From Ilumatobacter sp. (lineage in GTDB: Bacteria; Actinomycetota; Acidimicrobiia; Acidimicrobiales; Ilumatobacteraceae), in the NCBI GenBank assembly GCA_018666235.1, contig JABJAB010000044.1, positions 1-64,000 of the forward strand: a stretch of DNA of 64,000 nt, given 5' to 3'. Made by a program: the position numbers and the translations under genes. This document shows positions 1 to 9,176 of this stretch, piece by piece. The notes beneath the pieces are model-generated. The model had not been told where the DNA came from. It saw nothing but the letters and a program-made list of their open reading frames with translations, and made no database searches. Numbering within the stretch: position 1 is the first letter of the stretch; the number at the start of each line of letters is the position of its first letter.

Positions 1-386
1 GCGGCAAGTCGGGCGATCTGGGCTCGCAACATCGCTCTCGGCGACACCGGAACCGCGATCTCCTCAGCGTCGAGCACATCGCACAGCACCAGTGCGGTTC
101 GATCCGTCCAAGCCGCTCGACACAGCGTGTTCAGGTCCGGAACCACGTGGAAGTCGCCATAGCCACGCTTCCAGTTCGCGTACTCGTAGCCCTCGATGAC
201 TTCCATCTCCATGTCGACAGTCAGGAGGTAGTTGCAGGCATGCGTGCCGTGATCGAGTACATCGGCCAAAAAGAACTCAGCGTCGAAACGCTTGCCCATC
301 AGGCGACCGAGGTGATCGGCGAATGCGACGACGACCGTGTCGATCTCGTCGCGGTCCACGCTCGTTCGCAGTTCTTCGAGGTCCAT
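1..386 (-). CDS. Glutamine synthetase-like protein, N-terminal part (runs off the window)
   Basis: The reverse strand encodes an open frame from ATG at 386 to the window edge (128 residues). Early on it has DHLGRLMGKRF, then HACNYLLTVDMEME and GYGDFHVVPDL, then TALVLCDV. This order is typical of the N-terminal beta-grasp domain of class I glutamine synthetases and their gamma-glutamyl-amine ligase relatives. The catalytic domain lies outside the window, so the substrate cannot be decided. It could be ordinary GlnA or a GlnA-like polyamine or amine ligase. The start is the first ATG before the conserved part; no strong ribosome-binding site is visible. It is divergent from the metallo-hydrolase at 502, leaving 115 bp for promoters. 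Confidence 0.8.
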   Translation of the reverse strand, partial: MDLEELRTSVDRDEIDTVVVAFADHLGRLMGKRFDAEFFLADVLDHGTHACNYLLTVDMEMEVIEGYEYANWKRGYGDFHVVPDLNTLCRAAWTDRTALVLCDVLDAEEIAVPVSPRAMLRAQIARLA

Positions 387-501
387 CGTCCGAGCGTAGG
401 CGTTGGTCGCTCTGCTGGGAATCTCGCTGTGCCGATCAGGCAACATGGTCGTGTGAACCGCTCGTGAGTTCGCAGCACCACTGGCGGAGGCAACGCTCTT
501 C

Positions 502-1629
502 ATGCAACATGACCACGAACATCCGACTGCACCGTCCGCATCTGCCGATCCAACTGAGCCCCCTCGCAAGCCGAAGCAGGAGCAGGAGGAGGCATCGACC
601 GATGTCACGGAAGTCGCGGACGGCATCTTGCGGACCCAGTTGCCGATCAGCATGCCCGGTCTCGGACACGTCAATTGCTATGTGCTCGAAGACGAGCGCG
701 GCGTTGCCGTGGTCGACCCTGGGCTCCCGGGTGACGACTCGTGGGGACATCTCGTCGACCGTCTGAGCCGTGCTGGCTACGCCGTCGATGACGTGCATAC
801 GGTCGTGGTGACGCACTCCCATCCCGACCACTTCGGCGGCGCAATGCGACTGCGCTACGAGACGGGCGCTGACATCGTCACTCACGAATCGTTTCGCACG
901 ATCTTTGACACGTCCGACTTTGACGACGAGGAAGATTCGAGTGCGCTCGATCTCAACTGCCCTGACGGTCAACGCGCGGCGATGGAGCGCTATTTCTCGA
1001 AACCGTCACCGTGGGGTGGACGTCGCGCTGGTCCGTCTGCTGAGTTCATGGAGCGGATGCGCAAGGCGAACGGCTCGGCGGGTGTCTCGTTCTCGACACC
1101 GCGCCCGACTCTGCCGTTGGTTGACGGTCAGACGATCAAGCTGGCGCGCCGTGAGTGGGTGGCGATGCATACGCCAGGCCACACGTACGACCACCTGTGT
1201 CTCTTCGACCCCGAGTACGGCGTGATGCTGACCGGCGATCACGTGCTGCCATCGATTACGCCGCACATCAGCGGCATGACGCCAGTGTCCGATCCGCTGG
1301 CCCAATTCTTTGAGTCGCTGCGGCGCATGGCCAACGTGGAAGACGTCTCGATCGCACTGCCGGCGCACGGCCATCCGTTCGCAGATCTCGGTGGACGCGC
1401 CGAGCACATCATCGAGCATCACGAAGACCGCCTCGACATCATTCGTGAGGCGCTCCCCGACCTGCCCAACGGCACCGTGAACGACTTCATGCGCGTCCTG
1501 TTCCGGGAACGCTCATGGGGAGAGATGGCAGAGAGCGAGACCTACGCGCACCTCGAGCACCTCCGTGAGCTTGATGAGCTGTCTCGTCATGCCGAGGACG
1601 GGTTCGCTCGATACGCGCCGGTCGGCTGA
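502..1629 (+). CDS. MBL-fold metallo-hydrolase (LACTB2/glyoxalase II-like)
   Basis: A 375-residue metallo-beta-lactamase-fold hydrolase. The zinc motif THSHPDH gives H105, H107, D109 and H110. It is followed by MHTPGHTYDH and GDHVLP, which supply the later histidine and aspartate ligands. The C-terminal third is helical and ends in a winged-helix-like segment, as in LACTB2-type hydrolases. The first 35 residues are charged and Pro-rich and may be an untranslated or flexible leader; GTG or later starts cannot be excluded. The fold hydrolyses thioesters, phosphodiesters or lactones, and the substrate cannot be told from the sequence. It is convergent with the lipoprotein that ends at 1639. Confidence 0.85.
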   Translation: MQHDHEHPTAPSASADPTEPPRKPKQEQEEASTDVTEVADGILRTQLPISMPGLGHVNCYVLEDERGVAVVDPGLPGDDSWGHLVDRLSRAGYAVDDVHTVVVTHSHPDHFGGAMRLRYETGADIVTHESFRTIFDTSDFDDEEDSSALDLNCPDGQRAAMERYFSKPSPWGGRRAGPSAEFMERMRKANGSAGVSFSTPRPTLPLVDGQTIKLARREWVAMHTPGHTYDHLCLFDPEYGVMLTGDHVLPSITPHISGMTPVSDPLAQFFESLRRMANVEDVSIALPAHGHPFADLGGRAEHIIEHHEDRLDIIREALPDLPNGTVNDFMRVLFRERSWGEMAESETYAHLEHLRELDELSRHAEDGFARYAPVG

Positions 1630-1638
1630 GCGACTTCG

Positions 1639-2718
1639 TCAGCCTTGGCTCGGGGCGTCTGCAGGCTCCCCGCCAGGAGGTGGCCCGCCAGGAGGTGGTC
1701 CGCCAGCACCGGGCGGAGCGCCACCGGCTCCCGGGCCTCTCGCGGTGAACTCACCGTTCAGGCAGCGACCGACGTAGGGGTATGCGTCGGTGATCACGTA
1801 GGCGTATTCGCCGTCGATCTCGACGCCGTTGCACTCGTCGAGGTCCCCGTTGGCGTCGCTCCATTCCCAGTCCGAGGTGTACGTGCCGTCCGGTGTGGTG
1901 CCGTCGATCGCCACGTCCGCGCCGCGCAGTGCACCGGATCCGACGCAGTTGGTACCCGAGCGGGCGTCGGCCGACAGTGCGTAGCCCGATGCGTACGCAT
2001 CGGACTTGGAGAAGTACATCAGGTAGCCGTCGGCAGCGAAGCCAACATGCACGAGGTCCTCATCGGTGGCATAGGCATCTGCCAATAGTTCAGAGATGCC
2101 GTGATAGTGGTACTCACCGGTCGGTTGGACGTGGGCATTGTTGAAGTCGAGACCCAGGTTGTAGACGTCCTGCAGCGCTTCGACTCGGAGGGTCTCGCCG
2201 GAGGCGCAGGTCACGGTCTCAGCGGTGGCCGGTTCAAACTTGACTCCGTTCACTGCGACGCCTGGCGTCATCGCGAATGTTGCGGCTCCGACGTAGGTCG
2301 GTACGGACGGGTACTCGTAGGAGGCGTCCTGCTCGGAGATCGTGTTTGGGTTGCCGTCGTTCGGGAACTCCCCGGTCTCGTGGTCGGGCAGTGCGTTGGA
2401 CACGATCGTGCGCGTGTCGCCATCGACCGTGACGGTGGTCATCGTGCCGAATTCTTCGTCCATCAGCGTGTACGAACCGAGCAAGCCGCTGGCCTGTTCC
2501 GTGTCGCTGTCAGTCTCGGCTGGAGCGATGGGCGGCGCACTGTCTGCGGCGGGTGCCTCGATCGTGACGGCGACCGCACGATCAACCGCTGACGTGTCGA
2601 CGGAGCCCGAATCGCTGGATCCACATGCTGACATCAAGAGTGTCGTGCCGAGTGAAAGTGCGAGCACGGAGCGTTTGCGAAGTGGTCGTTGCATGGAATC
2701 CATCGTGCGACTGGCCAT
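1639..2718 (-). CDS. YHYH-domain lipoprotein
   Basis: A 359-residue exported lipoprotein. The N-terminus has a basic stretch (RPLRKRS), a hydrophobic core and the lipobox LMSAC, so it should be anchored to the outer face of the membrane. The centre contains NAHVQPTGEYHYHG, the signature of the YHYH domain family, whose biochemical role is unknown. The last 30 residues are a Gly/Pro-rich tail (GPGAGGAPPGAGGPPPGG). I start at ATG 2718 because AGGTG sits 7 nt upstream; in-frame ATGs at 2703 and 2694 also precede the signal peptide. The upstream AT-rich stretch (2719-2760) probably carries the promoter. Confidence 0.85.
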   Translation of the reverse strand: MASRTMDSMQRPLRKRSVLALSLGTTLLMSACGSSDSGSVDTSAVDRAVAVTIEAPAADSAPPIAPAETDSDTEQASGLLGSYTLMDEEFGTMTTVTVDGDTRTIVSNALPDHETGEFPNDGNPNTISEQDASYEYPSVPTYVGAATFAMTPGVAVNGVKFEPATAETVTCASGETLRVEALQDVYNLGLDFNNAHVQPTGEYHYHGISELLADAYATDEDLVHVGFAADGYLMYFSKSDAYASGYALSADARSGTNCVGSGALRGADVAIDGTTPDGTYTSDWEWSDANGDLDECNGVEIDGEYAYVITDAYPYVGRCLNGEFTARGPGAGGAPPGAGGPPPGGPPPGGEPADAPSQG

Positions 2719-2788
2719 TGTGAAACACCTGTGTAAATAAACAATTTTTGGTAAGATTTTGGTGAGGGTGCAGCGAGCTGCGACCTCG

Positions 2789-3703
2789 TCACTGAAAGAT
2801 CGGTGTGCCAGCCAGGTAGCCGATCTCCAGTAGTTCCGTCGTCGGGACCACCCGTGCCAGTTCATCGCGGATCGGCGCGACATCGGTCGGAACCGAGAAA
2901 CCCGGCAGCCAGTCATCGTGGTGGCTCAGGACCACCTTGCGTGGGCGCAGCATGTCCGCCTGGCGCCCAACGAATTGCGCTAGTGATCCTTGGATTGGTT
3001 CGCCATCGATGTTACCCCTGCCCGCCGCCGCCAAGATGGCCACGTCTGGCCGCAGGTTGCGGAGCACCCCTGACCAATGGCCCGAGGTGTCTTGAAAGAG
3101 CAATCGACCGTCGGGCACGTCAAGTAGGAAGACCAAGGCTCCTCCATCACCGCGGTCGCTGTGGCCGACCATCGAGAGCATCATGTGTTCGATGGCAGCC
3201 GGCGCCAACTCGGTCCCAAGGTACTCCATCAGCTTGGCCATGCGCTCCTGGCGTTCCTGATGGGTCACGCCCAGGTCACCTATACACACTTCGTCGGCCT
3301 GAGCCATTGGGCCTTGCGACCACACACAGCTGTGCTGACTCGGAAACACCGATAGTCGTGCTGTTCCTTCGGCTCGCTCCAGCTCAATGGTCTCGCCACC
3401 GGCCACCGGAATCATCCGATCAACGGCGACACCGGCGGCTTCCATGACGCGCAGCGTTTCATAGCTGCCAATCAGAGTGGCGTCCGTGTTTGCCATCACC
3501 TGCTCTGCGCCGAAGAGGTGGTCGAAGTGCGAGTGCCCGACGATGATGTAGTCGCATTGTTCGATGTCGGCTGCACCGACTGCTGGCGACGGGCCCGCTG
3601 CGTTTGCGGCACGGTCGATGTAGGCGTCAAGGAGGATGTGGATGCCAGCGGTGTGGAGGCCGAAGGTCGAACATCCGTACCAGTCGAGGGTGGTGTCGCT
3701 CAT
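2789..3703 (-). CDS. MBL-fold metal-dependent hydrolase (UlaG-like)
   Basis: A 304-residue metallo-beta-lactamase-fold protein of the UlaG/YycJ-like type. The metal motif GHSHFDH gives H57, H59, D61 and H62. A later MVGHSDRGDGG and the C-terminal LSHHDDW supply further ligands. It has no signal peptide and is probably cytoplasmic. The opening TLDWYGCSTFGL matches the short N-terminal strand of this subfamily. It lies upstream of the YHYH lipoprotein on the same strand, with about 70 bp between. A functional link to that lipoprotein is not evident, and the substrate is unknown. Confidence 0.8.
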   Translation of the reverse strand: MSDTTLDWYGCSTFGLHTAGIHILLDAYIDRAANAAGPSPAVGAADIEQCDYIIVGHSHFDHLFGAEQVMANTDATLIGSYETLRVMEAAGVAVDRMIPVAGGETIELERAEGTARLSVFPSQHSCVWSQGPMAQADEVCIGDLGVTHQERQERMAKLMEYLGTELAPAAIEHMMLSMVGHSDRGDGGALVFLLDVPDGRLLFQDTSGHWSGVLRNLRPDVAILAAAGRGNIDGEPIQGSLAQFVGRQADMLRPRKVVLSHHDDWLPGFSVPTDVAPIRDELARVVPTTELLEIGYLAGTPIFQ

Positions 3704-3816
3704 CGGCCAAAGGTAGTGAACTCGAACGCCCTCCTCACGATGGGCTGGGCAGATGGAACGCCATCTGGGGATCGGCCAGCTTTGACAGTCGGCGCGATCG
3801 CCATCAAACTCACACG

Positions 3817-4692
3817 ATGACCACCGAAGCGCTGAGCAAGCAGTACAAGACCGTCAACGGCAAGCAGATGGCGTACCACGACACCGGAGCCGGTGAGGCC
3901 GTGGTCTTTCTCCATGGCAACCCGACATCGTCGTATCTGTGGCGCGACATCATTCCGCACGTGTCGCCGCACGCCCGGTGTATCGCCCCCGACCTGATCG
4001 GCCAGGGCGACTCCGACAAGCTCGACAACCCTGGGGCCGGCTCCTACACCTTCGTCGAGCACCGCACGTACCTCGACGGACTGCTCGATCAGCTCGATCT
4101 GGGCGACAAGATCACCTTCGTCATCCACGACTGGGGTTCGGCCCTCGGCTTCGACTGGGCCAACCGGCACCGCGACCGCGTCGCAGGAATTTGCTACATG
4201 GAAGCGATTGTTCGTCCGGTCACCTGGGAGCAGTGGCCTGCAGGAGCAACCGACATCTTCAAGGCGATGCGTTCCGCTGCCGGTGAGGAGATGATCCTCA
4301 CCAAGAACTTGTTCGTCGAGGCAATTCTGCCCGCCTCGATCATCCGCAAGCTCAGTGACGAGGAGATGGACGAATACCGTCGTCCATTCCTCAATGCTGG
4401 CGAGGACCGCCGTCCGACACTGACGTGGCCCCGGCAGATTCCGCTTGAGGGCGAGCCCGCTGACGTGGTCGAAATCGTGCAGTCGTATGCCGATTGGCTC
4501 TCGACGTCAGACGTGCCAAAGCTGTTCGTCAACGCCGACCCTGGCACGATTCTCACCGGACCGCAGCGTGAGTTCGCCCGCACATGGCCGAACCAGACCG
4601 AAGTGACCGTCGCCGGCTCACACTTCATCCAAGAGGACAGCGCCGACGAGATCGGTGGGGCACTCGCTGGCTGGCTTCCAACGAGGTCGTGA
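3817..4692 (+). CDS. Haloalkane dehalogenase-like alpha/beta hydrolase
   Basis: A 291-residue alpha/beta hydrolase closely resembling the haloalkane dehalogenase/Renilla-luciferase family. HGNPTS supplies the halide-binding Asn (N35). HDWGSALG supplies the nucleophile D105 and the second halide ligand W106. YMEAIVRP gives the catalytic acid E129, and AGSHFIQED gives the base H269. All five key positions are present, so hydrolytic dehalogenation of a halogenated alkane is the best guess. A related ester, epoxide or luciferase-like activity is possible. The start at ATG 3817 gives the usual family length. Its stop overlaps the GTG of the acyl-CoA synthetase by 4 nt, so the two genes are probably translationally coupled. 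Confidence 0.85.
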   Translation: MTTEALSKQYKTVNGKQMAYHDTGAGEAVVFLHGNPTSSYLWRDIIPHVSPHARCIAPDLIGQGDSDKLDNPGAGSYTFVEHRTYLDGLLDQLDLGDKITFVIHDWGSALGFDWANRHRDRVAGICYMEAIVRPVTWEQWPAGATDIFKAMRSAAGEEMILTKNLFVEAILPASIIRKLSDEEMDEYRRPFLNAGEDRRPTLTWPRQIPLEGEPADVVEIVQSYADWLSTSDVPKLFVNADPGTILTGPQREFARTWPNQTEVTVAGSHFIQEDSADEIGGALAGWLPTRS

Positions 4693-6179
4693 CCAACCTG
4701 TATTCGACGCTGTCCGAGCGGTTTGCGACGCGCCTCGACTCGATCTTTCTTCGGGTCCCTGGCGGAGCGTCGCTCACGTACCGCGACGTCGATCATCGCT
4801 CGGCGCGCATGGCAACGGCCTTGCGCGATCTTGGCGTCGCAGTAGGCGACCGTGTCGTGGTCCAGGTCGACAAGTCGACCGACAACGTTGCGCTGTATCT
4901 CGCCTGTCTGCGAATTGGTGCGGTGTTCCTTCCATTGAACACCGCGTATACGCCCGGCGAGGTTGAGTACTTCGTCGATGATGCGGCTCCGGCGCTGGTC
5001 GTCGCCAGACCAGGAACCCTTGGTGATCTCGCGGTCGCCACGGTGCATCTCGGGACGGCCGGTGATGGATCATTCGCCACGGCTGTTGACCACGCTGCAC
5101 CGAGCGACGAGATCGTTGAGCGCGGCGCCGGCGATCTTGCCGCGATGCTGTACACGTCCGGCACGACGGGGCGTTCGAAGGGCGCAATGCTCACGCATGC
5201 CAACCTGGAATCAAACGCGTTGGCGCTGCACGACATCTGGGGCTTCGGTCCTGAAGACGTTCTGTTGCACACACTGCCGATCTTCCACGTGCACGGCCTG
5301 TTCGTCGCGCTGCACTGCACCATGCTGAGCGGTAACGAGGTGATCTTCCTGCCGAAGTTCGACGTCGGTGCCGTCGTCGACAACCTGCCCGATGCCACGG
5401 TCATGATGGGGGTGCCCACGCAGTACACCCGTCTGCTTGGCGATGCCCGATTCGATGCCGCGGCGTGTGCGTCGGTTCGACTCTTCACATCTGGTTCGGC
5501 GCCAATGACCGAAGCCGTGCACGCCGAATTCACCGCACGCACCGCTCTGCAGATCCTCGAGCGGTACGGCATGACCGAGGCCGGCATGATCACGTCGAAC
5601 CCATATGACGGTCAACGCGTCCCCGGGACCGTTGGCTTCTCGCTCCCCAACGTCCAGCTGCGGGTCAGCGACGGTGCGGGCGTCGCCGTCCCGACTGGCG
5701 TGACCGGGGTTGTCGAGATCCGCTCCCCCGGTCTCTTCGCCGGCTACTGGCGAATGCCGGACAAGACCGCCTCCGAACATCGAGCGGGGGGCTGGTTCAT
5801 CACGGGCGACGTAGGCTCCGTCGATGACGAGGGCCGGCTGACCCTCGAAGGCCGGTCGAGCGACATGATTATCAGCGGTGGGTACAACGTGTATCCGAAG
5901 GAAGTCGAGATGGTTCTCGATGACGTTCCCGGTGTACTCGAGACGGGGGTGATCGGGGTCCCGCATCCTGACTTTGGCGAGGCGGTGGTTGCCGTGGTCG
6001 TGCGTGACGACTCCGTCGAGGTAAGCGATGCAGCGCTCGCAGCGTCACTAGACGGCGTGCTTGCGCGGTTCAAACATCCCAAGACGTACATCGCCGCCGA
6101 CGAGCTGCCGCGCAATGCAATGTCGAAGGTGCAAAAGGCGGCGCTGCGTCGCGTGCACGCCGACCTTTTCACATCGTGA
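4689..6179 (+). CDS. matB: Acyl-CoA synthetase, malonyl-CoA synthetase (MatB)-like
   Basis: A 496-residue ANL-superfamily adenylate-forming ligase. The ATP-binding P-loop YTSGTTGRSKGAM is at about residues 165-177. ERYGMTEAGMITSNPYDGQRVPG follows the pattern of malonyl/methylmalonyl-CoA synthetases. ISGGYNVYPKEVE forms the hinge, and the C-terminal lysine motif PRNAMSKVQK is intact. MatB activates free malonate with CoA and ATP in the cytoplasm. I use GTG 4689, which overlaps the upstream stop as GTGA; an earlier in-frame start would lie inside the dehalogenase gene. The assignment to malonate rests on the RYGMTE region only, so another short diacid or fatty acid is possible. Confidence 0.8.
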   Translation: MTNLYSTLSERFATRLDSIFLRVPGGASLTYRDVDHRSARMATALRDLGVAVGDRVVVQVDKSTDNVALYLACLRIGAVFLPLNTAYTPGEVEYFVDDAAPALVVARPGTLGDLAVATVHLGTAGDGSFATAVDHAAPSDEIVERGAGDLAAMLYTSGTTGRSKGAMLTHANLESNALALHDIWGFGPEDVLLHTLPIFHVHGLFVALHCTMLSGNEVIFLPKFDVGAVVDNLPDATVMMGVPTQYTRLLGDARFDAAACASVRLFTSGSAPMTEAVHAEFTARTALQILERYGMTEAGMITSNPYDGQRVPGTVGFSLPNVQLRVSDGAGVAVPTGVTGVVEIRSPGLFAGYWRMPDKTASEHRAGGWFITGDVGSVDDEGRLTLEGRSSDMIISGGYNVYPKEVEMVLDDVPGVLETGVIGVPHPDFGEAVVAVVVRDDSVEVSDAALAASLDGVLARFKHPKTYIAADELPRNAMSKVQKAALRRVHADLFTS

Positions 6180-6233
6180 ACGCTCGACGCCGGGTGACCA
6201 ATCCGACTCAGGTCGACGGCTGGGCCTGCCGGC

Positions 6234-6560
6234 TCACGATGCTTCACTCCCGATATTGACGACGGTCTTCCCGCTGATGGTGCCGGCCTCAATTGCTCGG
6301 ATCGCGTCAGGAGTCTGATCGAGCGCAGCGCGGCCTCCAATGGCCGGGGCCATGTCGCCGGCGGAAAGCATCTCGACGAGCCCATCGATGAACTCTCGCT
6401 TCTCGCTGCTGATGAAGAACGTCATGCGTTGCTTGACGAACAGCGACACCAGCACGGCGCGGAGGTTGCGACCGATTCCCCCGGTCCACCGCACGCCGTC
6501 CTCGCCGCCGACGATCACGTGGGTGCCGCGGGCAGCGAGCACATGTCGGAGTTTCGACAG
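6234..6560 (-). pseudogene. Remnant of zinc-type NAD(P)-dependent alcohol dehydrogenase
   Basis: The reverse strand encodes about 108 residues that match the C-terminal end of quinone oxidoreductase/zinc alcohol dehydrogenases. The match runs from LRHVLAARGTHVIVGGEDG through KREFIDGLVEMLSAGDMAP to AIRAIEAGTISGKTVVNIG. The frame stays open upstream to about 6752, but that part has no family similarity and runs antisense into the ferredoxin gene. The N-terminal catalytic domain and the Rossmann GxGxxG motif are therefore missing. I read this as a 5'-deleted pseudogene lying between the MatB-like gene and the SUF operon. The deletion endpoint, about 6560, is approximate. Confidence 0.7.
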
Positions 6561-6672
6561 CGGAGTGCGAAAAGTGGCTCGGGTCGATAGGAAGGGAGCC
6601 AATCGGCGAAGGTTTTGCCGACTCATCGAGGGCTGGCCGACATCTGAGTTCGTCCAGTCGAAAGGAGCCCCC

Positions 6673-6939
6673 ATGAAGGTTTGGATCGACCAGGACCTCT
6701 GTACCGGCGACGGACTCTGCGAAGAGATCGCCCCTGACGTGTTTTTCGGCATGGATGATGGTCTCTTCTATGTCAAAGAGACTGCATCCAACTACGGCAC
6801 CGAGAAGCTGTTCGACGGCACCGCTAATCCTGCGGGTGCCGAAGGTTTGGCCCGTTTCCCCGATTCGAGTCTCGAGAGCGTGATCGAAGCGGCCGAAGAG
6901 TGCCCTGGCGAGTGCATCTTTATCGACGTTGGCGAGTGA
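6673..6939 (+). CDS. Ferredoxin, [3Fe-4S] type, first gene of the SUF operon
   Basis: An 88-residue acidic ferredoxin. The cluster ligands visible are C10 and C16 (DLCTGDGLC), then C77 and C81 (EECPGEC). Position 13, where a [4Fe-4S] protein has its second cysteine, is Asp. This is the pattern of actinobacterial [3Fe-4S] ferredoxins, though C81 could complete a different cluster. It is longer than the usual 60-70 residues because of an insertion at about 34-66. AAAGGAG at 6661 sets the start. It lies 9 bp upstream of sufB and is probably co-transcribed, suggesting that it supplies electrons to or receives a cluster from the SUF machinery. An electron-carrier role for a P450 cannot be excluded. 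Confidence 0.85.
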   Translation: MKVWIDQDLCTGDGLCEEIAPDVFFGMDDGLFYVKETASNYGTEKLFDGTANPAGAEGLARFPDSSLESVIEAAEECPGECIFIDVGE

Positions 6940-6948
6940 CGGTCTCCC

Positions 6949-8391
6949 ATGAGTGAGAGCACACGGACCATCGAAGAGCTGACCGAGTCTGACTACGAGT
7001 TTGGCTTCAGCACGGACCTCGATACCGATATCGCACCGCCCGGTCTCGATGAGAGCATCGTCCGTCTGATTTCGTCCAAGAAGGACGAGCCGGAGTGGCT
7101 GCTCGAATGGCGGCTGAAGGCCTACGAGGCGTGGCGTGCCATGGAGGAGCCCGACTGGGCCAAGCTCGAGATTGCACCGATCGACTACGAGGCAATCAGC
7201 TACTGGGCGGCGCCCAAGCAGAAGCCGGTCCTCGACAGCATGGACGACGTCGATCCCGACATTCGTGACATGTTCGACAAGCTCGGCATCCCGCTCCACG
7301 AGCAAAAGATGCTCAGCAACGTCGCCGTCGATGCAATCGTCGACTCGGTGTCGGTCACCACAACGTTCAAGAAGACCCTGCTGGAAGCCGGCGTGATCTT
7401 CTGTTCGTTCTCCGAAGCTGTCCGCGATTATCCCGAGTTGGTGCGCGAGCACCTCGGGTCCGTGGTTCCGGTACGTGACAACTTCTTTGCTGCGCTGAAC
7501 TCGGCGGTGTTCTCCGACGGGTCGTTCTGCTACATCCCGAAGGGCGTTCGCTGCCCGATGGAGCTGTCCACGTACTTCCGTATCAACTCGATGAACACGG
7601 GCCAGTTCGAGCGCACGCTGATCGTGGCCGAAGATGATTCCCATGTGTCCTACCTCGAGGGGTGCACGGCGCCGCAGCGCGACGAGAACCAGCTGCATGC
7701 AGCGGTCGTCGAGTTGGTCGCCAAGGATCGTGCCGAGATCAAGTACTCCACGGTGCAGAACTGGTACCCCGGTGACGAGAACGGCGTCGGCGGTATCTAC
7801 AACTTCGTCACCAAGCGAGGGCGGGCCCACACCGACGCCAAGATTTCTTGGACTCAGGTGGAGACCGGTTCGGCGATCACCTGGAAGTACCCGAGCGTGA
7901 TCCTGCAGGGCGACCGCAGCATTGGCGAGTTCTATTCCGTTGCGCTGTCGTGCAAGCGTCAGCAGGCTGACACCGGAACCAAGATGATTCACATCGGCAA
8001 GGACACCACCAGCACCATCATCTCGAAGGGCATCTCCGCGGCCCACGGTCAAAACACGTACCGCGGGTTGGTCAAGGTGTTGCGTTCAGCAGAGAACGCT
8101 CGCAACTACACCCAGTGCGATTCGTTGCTGCTGGGCAAGGACTGCGGCGCTCACACGATTCCGTACATCGAGGTCAAAAACCCTGGTGCCCAGATCGAGC
8201 ACGAAGCGTCAACGTCAACGGTCGGCGAAGACCAATTGTACTACTGCCGCCAGCGCGGCATGACCGAAGAAGATGCGATGTCCATGATCGTCAACGGCTT
8301 TTGCCGCGAAGTGTTTAACGAGCTCCCGATGGAGTTCGCTGTCGAAGCTCAGCGGTTGCTGAGCGTGAGCCTGGAAGGAAGTGTGGGCTGA
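6949..8391 (+). CDS. sufB: Fe-S cluster assembly protein SufB
   Basis: A 480-residue SufB, the scaffold subunit of the SufBCD complex that builds Fe-S clusters in the cytoplasm. The family core is easily recognised: KTLLEAGVIFCSFSEAV, RCPMELSTYFRIN, LIVAEDDSHVSYLEGCTAP, GIYNFVTKRG and the C-terminal GMTEEDAMSMIVNGFCREV. The length is normal. The stop overlaps the ATG of sufC by one base (TGATG), so translation is coupled. The operon order is ferredoxin-sufB-sufC-sufD-sufT. No sufR-type regulator, sufS desulfurase or sufU is in the window beside it, so sulfur must be supplied from genes elsewhere. Confidence 0.97.
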   Translation: MSESTRTIEELTESDYEFGFSTDLDTDIAPPGLDESIVRLISSKKDEPEWLLEWRLKAYEAWRAMEEPDWAKLEIAPIDYEAISYWAAPKQKPVLDSMDDVDPDIRDMFDKLGIPLHEQKMLSNVAVDAIVDSVSVTTTFKKTLLEAGVIFCSFSEAVRDYPELVREHLGSVVPVRDNFFAALNSAVFSDGSFCYIPKGVRCPMELSTYFRINSMNTGQFERTLIVAEDDSHVSYLEGCTAPQRDENQLHAAVVELVAKDRAEIKYSTVQNWYPGDENGVGGIYNFVTKRGRAHTDAKISWTQVETGSAITWKYPSVILQGDRSIGEFYSVALSCKRQQADTGTKMIHIGKDTTSTIISKGISAAHGQNTYRGLVKVLRSAENARNYTQCDSLLLGKDCGAHTIPYIEVKNPGAQIEHEASTSTVGEDQLYYCRQRGMTEEDAMSMIVNGFCREVFNELPMEFAVEAQRLLSVSLEGSVG

Positions 8392-9176
8392 TGCTGCACG
8401 TCAACAACCTCACCGCTGCCATTGGTGGCAAGCAAATTCTGAACGGTCTCGACCTCGATGTCGGCGCCGGCGAAGTGCATGCGATCATGGGTCCGAACGG
8501 CTCGGGCAAGAGCACTTTTGCGCACGCTCTTGCGGGGCGCGATGGTTATGAGGTCACCGGGACAGTCACCCTCGACGGAGTGGACCTGCTCGACATGGAA
8601 CCCGAGGCGCGGGCCGCTGCTGGTGTGTTCCTGGGATTCCAGTACCCGGTGGAGATTCCGGGCGTGAACAACATGTACTTCCTGCGCACGGCAGTCAATT
8701 CGGTGCGGCGCGCTCGCGGCGAGACCGAAGTTGGTGCTCGTGACTTTTTGAAGGTCGCCAAAGAGGCGATGGACCTCGTCGAGATGAAGCAAGACTTCCT
8801 CGATCGTGCCGTCAACGCTGGCTTCAGCGGTGGCGAGAAGAAGCGCAACGAGATTCTTCAGATGGCATTGATGCAGCCGCGCCTCGCGATCCTCGACGAG
8901 ACCGATTCGGGTCTCGACATCGATGCGCTGCGCGTCATCGCCGGTGGCGTCAACGCACTGCGGGGCCCGGAACGGTCGATGATTGTGATCACTCACTACC
9001 AACGGCTGCTCGACTACATCAAGCCGGACTTCGTGCACGTGCTCGTCGACGGTCGCATTGTCGAGTCGGGCGACCACACCCTTGCTCTGCATCTCGAGGA
9101 CCACGGGTACGCCAGCTTTGTCAACCATGACCTCGACGACGCCCCCGAGCGGCCTCTCACCGGAGTCCAATCGTGA
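8391..9176 (+). CDS. sufC: Fe-S cluster assembly ATPase SufC
   Basis: A 261-residue ABC-type ATPase that drives conformational change in SufBCD. The Walker A motif GPNGSGKST is at residues 34-42. The Q-loop FQYPVEIPGV is at about 83-92. The signature FSGGEKKRNEI is at about 145-155, and Walker B LAILDETDSGLD at about 165-176. The D-S-G-L-D form of the loop after Walker B and the SGGEKKR signature are diagnostic of SufC rather than a transporter ATPase. The gene overlaps sufB by 1 nt and sufD by 4 nt (GTGA), so the three subunits should be made stoichiometrically. Confidence 0.97.
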   Translation: MLHVNNLTAAIGGKQILNGLDLDVGAGEVHAIMGPNGSGKSTFAHALAGRDGYEVTGTVTLDGVDLLDMEPEARAAAGVFLGFQYPVEIPGVNNMYFLRTAVNSVRRARGETEVGARDFLKVAKEAMDLVEMKQDFLDRAVNAGFSGGEKKRNEILQMALMQPRLAILDETDSGLDIDALRVIAGGVNALRGPERSMIVITHYQRLLDYIKPDFVHVLVDGRIVESGDHTLALHLEDHGYASFVNHDLDDAPERPLTGVQS

